In this document: in pieces, positions 59,571 through 64,000 of the stretch
Layout: the number at the start of each line of letters is the position of its first letter
Numbering within the stretch: position 1 is the first letter of the stretch
From: Leucaena leucocephala
Lineage: Eukaryota > Streptophyta > Magnoliopsida > Fabales > Fabaceae
Assembly (NCBI GenBank): GCA_037074615.1
Contig: CM073563.1
Location: forward strand, 12,198,501-12,262,500
Direction: 5' to 3'
DNA length: 64,000 nucleotides
Made by a program: the position numbers and the translations under genes
Notes under the pieces: generated by a model
Told to the model about the DNA's origin: nothing
The model's input: only the letters and a program-made list of their open reading frames with translations
Database searches by the model: none

Positions 59571-61976
59571 ACTAAGTCAAATCCTTATGTTCTTCTTTCT
59601 CCACTATCTTTAGTACATCACAAAGATAAATGATTGTAAGCTCACTAAATAAGGAGTGGATCATATACTAGGGATCACGCTCTCATGATTGCAGAAAAAT
59701 TGTAAATACTACTTCTATTATTTTCTTTTAGTAGACTAATCATATTTATTACTTATATTTGTTCTTTATATGTGATAGACCCATCTTGGGCATGATTTCT
59801 AAAATTGCCCTTACATACCCTGTAATTTTTATAAATTACACTTTTACCATAACACTGGATAGTAGGTATATAAAGTCACCTTAGGGTGTCTATTATTTTA
59901 TTTAACCCTAGGCTAACCTTTAATTATATGTTTAACCTTTATTCAACAAGGCGTAATGTTACATAATCTCTTGGAACCATTCTATATTTCAAGGCATTTT
60001 TGAGAATCTTTGCTAAACAGGCTTAGTAGCCTATTTAGTTCAAGCTTATGCTTAAGCTTTTAAGCCTAAAATTTAGGATATGATATTTCTCCCACTTTCA
60101 ATAAAATTTGTGGATCAAACATCTACTTGTATCATACTTGGTAAAGCAAATCACTCTATTGGGAGGCTTAATGAGGAGAATATATCTCCTTTCACTCAAA
60201 CGTTTGCCTATGAGATATTGTGTTGTCATGCAAAATCCTATCTTACTTTTTTGGCATTTTCACAAACAATACCCTTGTAGTTTGGGTATTTCATCTTGAC
60301 TTTCATATTCATTCTACATTTTAGGCACATTTGCTTATAACAGTGCTATAGCAACGAACTTATTATCATGGTATTTTACCATACCATGCTCATATGCTTA
60401 AACTTTTTTTAGTCTACCTTGGCTTAATTTTGAAATTTTGCTTTGCCAAGTTTGTCCGTATTCTTTATTTCAGATTTGTTCCTTACTTTTATAGGTCATT
60501 TCAACTTACACTATCACTTTTCACTTTAACTTGGAGATTATATTTAACAATTCTCTCTACAGTTTGTGTGTATATTAATAGTTGGCAGTTGCTACACTAT
60601 AATTGTTGTAGAATATTCAAACAATCTTCTTCTTCCTCGTTCGACATGATAACCAAGTAACTTCAAGTCTAATTCACTAACTTCCAATGAGATTTGATGG
60701 TTTGAAGCAGTCACTTCTACTATATTTAATAAAATGGTATTTTGCTACATCTCTTTCATCTTCCTCGCTAGCTAGGATAATTCCTCTCTTCCTTCTCTGA
60801 TTCAACATGAGATGCCAGATAGCTCATTCCACTCGGCCATCATTACCCTTCTCCTCTACCTCCTTCACCTCATTTGCATCCACGTCAACTAGATGTTCTT
60901 GTTCAAATGGTGTCTTGTATTGATCGATCCACAAGCAGGCTCGCCAAATATGCATGGAATATGGACAAGATCTTGAACCTCATCATTAAGCAAAATGATG
61001 AGGTTTAATCTATAGAATATGCTGAATTTGAGGTTGAAGATGATGAGGGCCCTTTAGGCGGGAAGGTGGTAAAGGAGTACACTAATAGTGATGAAGAAGA
61101 TGACTAGGTTTCAATTTCTATTTTTGTATGTTTCCTTGGTAAAAATATGTAATTTAATTGATTGATTGTTGGCAGAGAAGTGAATATATCTCTTAGTTTA
61201 GAAGTTCTTATATATATATATCCATAATACTTTACGGTTCTCCATTAACAACTGTTAACTTATTGTTGGTATTATGTAACGATTTATTATATAGAATCGT
61301 CAAGGAAGAGCTGATGTTCCAAACTGATGTTCAAATTATCACCTTTTATATATTCATGGTTCAAGGTACTACCTTTTGGAAACTTCACTTACCCTTAGTA
61401 TTTAAACTTGCCTCTGTAATGTAAATCTTCATCAGTAGTTCTCTCTTGACAAGTTGTAAATGGTAAAATGCCAAAGATCTTATTATTCCAGTCAACCCTA
61501 CCTCCTCGTCCTTGTCCTCGTCCTCATCCTCCTTCGCCTCCTTTTGACCAAATGCTCCTTAGTGGTTTGTTCTTCATAGGAAAATGAGGGAACTAAAAAA
61601 TGACCTCATTTCAAGGGTACCAGACAAGAGAAACACTATCTTCTTTACTCTTTTTTGTCAAGGGTGACTATAGTACTCAAACTTTTAAATTCAATTGTTT
61701 GTTAATAGTTGCTAATATTCCTTTTTCCATTTATTGTATACTTAAGGGGAGCTGGATGCTCATTGTGTTAATTCTCTTTAGGCAAAAGATTTGGTACATA
61801 TATTATCTTCATAGGGATTAGATCAATCTACAACATATGGTTCAATAATTCAATAGGTAAGTTTAATATGTTTTCTTCATATTTAACATGTATTACTTTT
61901 GGTAATTACAATAACTTTTTATTGTTTGTCAGCACTGTTTATTTGTCACCCACACATCAAGGGCTTAAGTGCCCTT
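59571..61976. other. Unassigned region
   Basis: 2.4 kb without a recognisable gene. Readable stretches stay below 90 residues and look random. Features seen: an acidic stretch 61012-61107 (EVEDDEGPLGGKVVKEYTNS) ending in TAG, possibly the C-terminus of an old transposon protein, and a CCTCGTCCT-type simple repeat at 61502-61550. Confidence 0.55.
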
Positions 61977-62790
61977 GTGTTAGGCTCCATATTTTGATGG
62001 TGACAAATAGTTAAGACCTTGATTATGTTTTTAACATAGCTTATCAATAAGCTCTTTCATAAATGAAAACAAAATTCAATTGGTAAAATTAGTATCTAAA
62101 ACGCATTTATCGAAAAACTTATCAATAAGGTTGTTTATCAATAAACCCTTCAATGAATAAGAATAAAATTTAGTTTTGAGAAATAAGTTTCTAAATGGTA
62201 TTTATCAATAAGTCTTTATCGATAAGCACTTTGATAAATAAGAGAGTTTTTGTTCTGTAAAACTAACTTCTGAATAGCATTTATTGAAGGGTTGATCGAT
62301 AAGATAGTTTATCGATAAGCTAATTGATAAATGGATCATATGTTGTGAAAGCCTTATGTGAAATGATTTTGTACAAACTGATGTTGACCCTTTAAAAACT
62401 AAGTTCATATGTATTTTCCATCTTGAAAAAGTTTTGTGAACCTTGATTTAAAACCTTACCAAAGCATTTTTGAGATTAAAAGAATTGAAGTAATAAAAGA
62501 ACTTTTTATTCAATTTTACACTTCAAGAAAATGCTCAAGTGAATTATATTGAAATTCAAGATCTTATCAAAGCCCTATTTGATTAGACAGCTTATCAAAT
62601 AGCACTTCATTAAGTTCTCTTCTCTAGTGTTTGAAAAGAAAAAGAGCATTAGTTGAAGAACATTTTAAAATAGACTCATTTTCAATAAGTATTCCAATAA
62701 GTCTAAACACATGCCTTGTAACTATAGATTTATTTTTCAAAGGATACTTCGATAAGGTTGGTTTTTAAAGTATTATTCGATAAGAGTCAT
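61977..62790 (+). repeat. LTR-like stretch with ATCGAT/ATCAAT palindromes
   Basis: Starts near TGTTAGGCTCCATATTTTGA and TGGTGACAAATAGTTAAG, similar to starts of plant copia LTRs. It then carries repeated variants of TTATCAATAAG and TTATCGATAAGC (about 62039, 62118, 62134, 62204, 62217, 62308). No second end, TSD or coding region was found, so it may be a partial LTR. Confidence 0.45.
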
Positions 62791-62819
62791 TTTAGTTTAA
62801 GCATACATTGTTTGCATAT

Positions 62820-62985
62820 TTATAGTTTATAATTACATAATATCTTTGACTAAATCCTTTTATTTTGATAATGCCTACACGTGGAAGATAGTCAATGTGT
62901 GTATAAATATCATATTAACAATTAGACCAAATATAGTTTATAATTACATAATATCTTTGAGTAAAACCTTTTATTTGTGGTTTGT
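62820..62985. repeat. Direct repeat pair around ATTACATAATATCTTTGA
   Basis: AGTTTATAATTACATAATAT followed by CTTTGA(C/G)TAAA occurs at about 62824 and again at about 62936, 112 bp apart. Short dispersed duplication of unknown origin. Confidence 0.75.
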
Positions 62986-63369
62986 TTTATAGTGCCCAAA
63001 GCAAACATATTAAACCCAACATTATATGTACTAGTCATGAAGTTCATGAAGGATATCATCCCCATAATTATTCATATTCAAGTATACTTATATGCATTTG
63101 GTCAACTTAATGAAAGTTCAAACTATAAATTTAATTAAAATTAGATTTATTAGGTTACTTATATTTAACTAGCCTTTTTTGTTTTGACATTACAGTATTT
63201 CCCTTATTCTTATTATGGGGATATTCGCACTCTCAGATGGAATAAGTCATGGAAAAGGTGGCTATGGCTATATACCGTCAGTAGGCAACATTATGTTAGA
63301 GAAATGTTTTTTATTCAGTTATGGCCTAGATAGAATTAATTGTATTATATAGATAGAATTAATTTGTAT

Positions 63370-63720
63370 AGATATTATATGGGTTAAGGTCCTATTTTCC
63401 CCTAAAAGTTTACACATTGGAGCTATACTGACTTGAAAGATTTTTTTAGTTCAATGTTGCCCTAACCATTATTCAAGTTAAGTTTGATCAATAGTTTATT
63501 GAATATGCTGAGTTGGCAGTCCACATGTCATTTATGTCATTTTTGTTTTAGGTTAAGGTGTAAATTGGCTCTAGAAGTTTAAATTAAGTAGAATTGGATA
63601 TTTGAAAGTTTCCAAATCACCAAAATTTCTCCCTTTTTATTATCCAAGTTAAGTTTGACCATTAGTTAACTAAATTTGATGGTCTGGCATATCCACATGT
63701 CATCCACTTCAAATTTTTAA
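63370..63720. repeat. Two-copy imperfect tandem repeat of about 175 bp
   Basis: GGTTAAGGTCCTATTTTCCC ... TCAAGTTAAGTTTGATCA ... CCACATGTCATTTATG (63375-63540) is echoed by GGTTAAGGTGTAAATTGGCT ... CCAAGTTAAGTTTGACCA ... CCACATGTCATCCACT (63552-63710). Such text is common near the ends of small plant DNA transposons, but no terminus or TSD was identified. Confidence 0.65.
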
Positions 63721-64000
63721 TCTGTATTTATAGATAGAGAAAAAAAAAGTTAAAAAAAATACATCCCTTGTTTAGGATTTGAGAAATTAAAAGAGGTTAA
63801 AAATTTAAAGAGGTATCCGCCTATCTTAGCCTCAATGAGGTATGGCAACGAAGGATTTCTGATGACACTAATCTCTAGGCAATCTCCCTCTATATATCTT
63901 GCATCTAGTAATTGAATTTTCTTCATCATTTCTCTCTTGCAAACAGTAGCAAACAGATACCATACAATGTATGCAACTATATGCTTGATGTCAATATGTG
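63721..64000. other. Window end, AT-rich, nothing recognised
   Basis: Contains an A-rich run near 63740-63765. No coding or repeat identity could be supported. Confidence 0.5.

Noticed and set aside
61502..61550. CCTCGTCCT repeat as part of a proline-rich protein
   Set aside because: Only about 50 bp, with no extended frame on either side; more likely a simple repeat.

Overview
This window looks like gene-poor nuclear DNA of a flowering plant, probably a dicot. It is AT-rich, has no operons or bacterial signals, and nearly every recognisable coding trace belongs to a plant transposable element. I found no convincing host gene, tRNA, rRNA or CRISPR array. The species cannot be named from the sequence alone.

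Layout. (1) 1-3092: truncated Ty1/copia element on the minus strand (copia-A). (2) 3093-12892: decayed Ty3/gypsy chromovirus of Tekay/Del type on the plus strand, with an oversized 3' LTR that carries a nested solo LTR of another family (10731-12030, TSD CTATG). (3) 12896-16012: second, much older copia relic on the minus strand (gag, primer site, LTR). (4) 16686-22195: hAT transposase pseudogene of the TTF/DUF4371 type, split by a Tekay-type solo LTR (16811-19866, TSD TTAAT) that itself holds a truncated copia LTR. (5) 22196-26495: unassigned AT-rich DNA. (6) 26496-35945: a structurally complete Mutator-like element (MULE) with 140-bp terminal inverted repeats and a perfect 9-bp TSD. It encodes a MURA transposase on plus and a Ulp1-type cysteine protease gene on minus, the two converging on a 13-unit minisatellite. 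(7) 37034-41939: two Tekay-type LTRs in inverted orientation. (8) 41940-55008: remnant of another LTR element, interrupted by a structurally complete copia element (copia-B, 42775-51415, TSD AACCT). (9) 55264-58547: another Tekay-type solo LTR. (10) 58548-64000: En/Spm-like transposase remnant, an LTR-like stretch rich in ATCGAT palindromes, and short duplications.

The genes do not form a cellular pathway; the organising principle is nested insertion followed by decay. The order of events is partly readable: Tekay-type LTRs entered the hAT and the old copia relic, and copia-B entered the 41940-55008 element. The most informative objects are the MULE (ends intact, MURA carrying two nonsense codons, Ulp1 catalytic triad present) and the copia family, in which both pol copies carry Asn in the first Asp position of the reverse-transcriptase YVDD box. 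Boundaries given by TSDs and TG/CA ends are firm; exon limits and remnant edges without TSDs are approximate.
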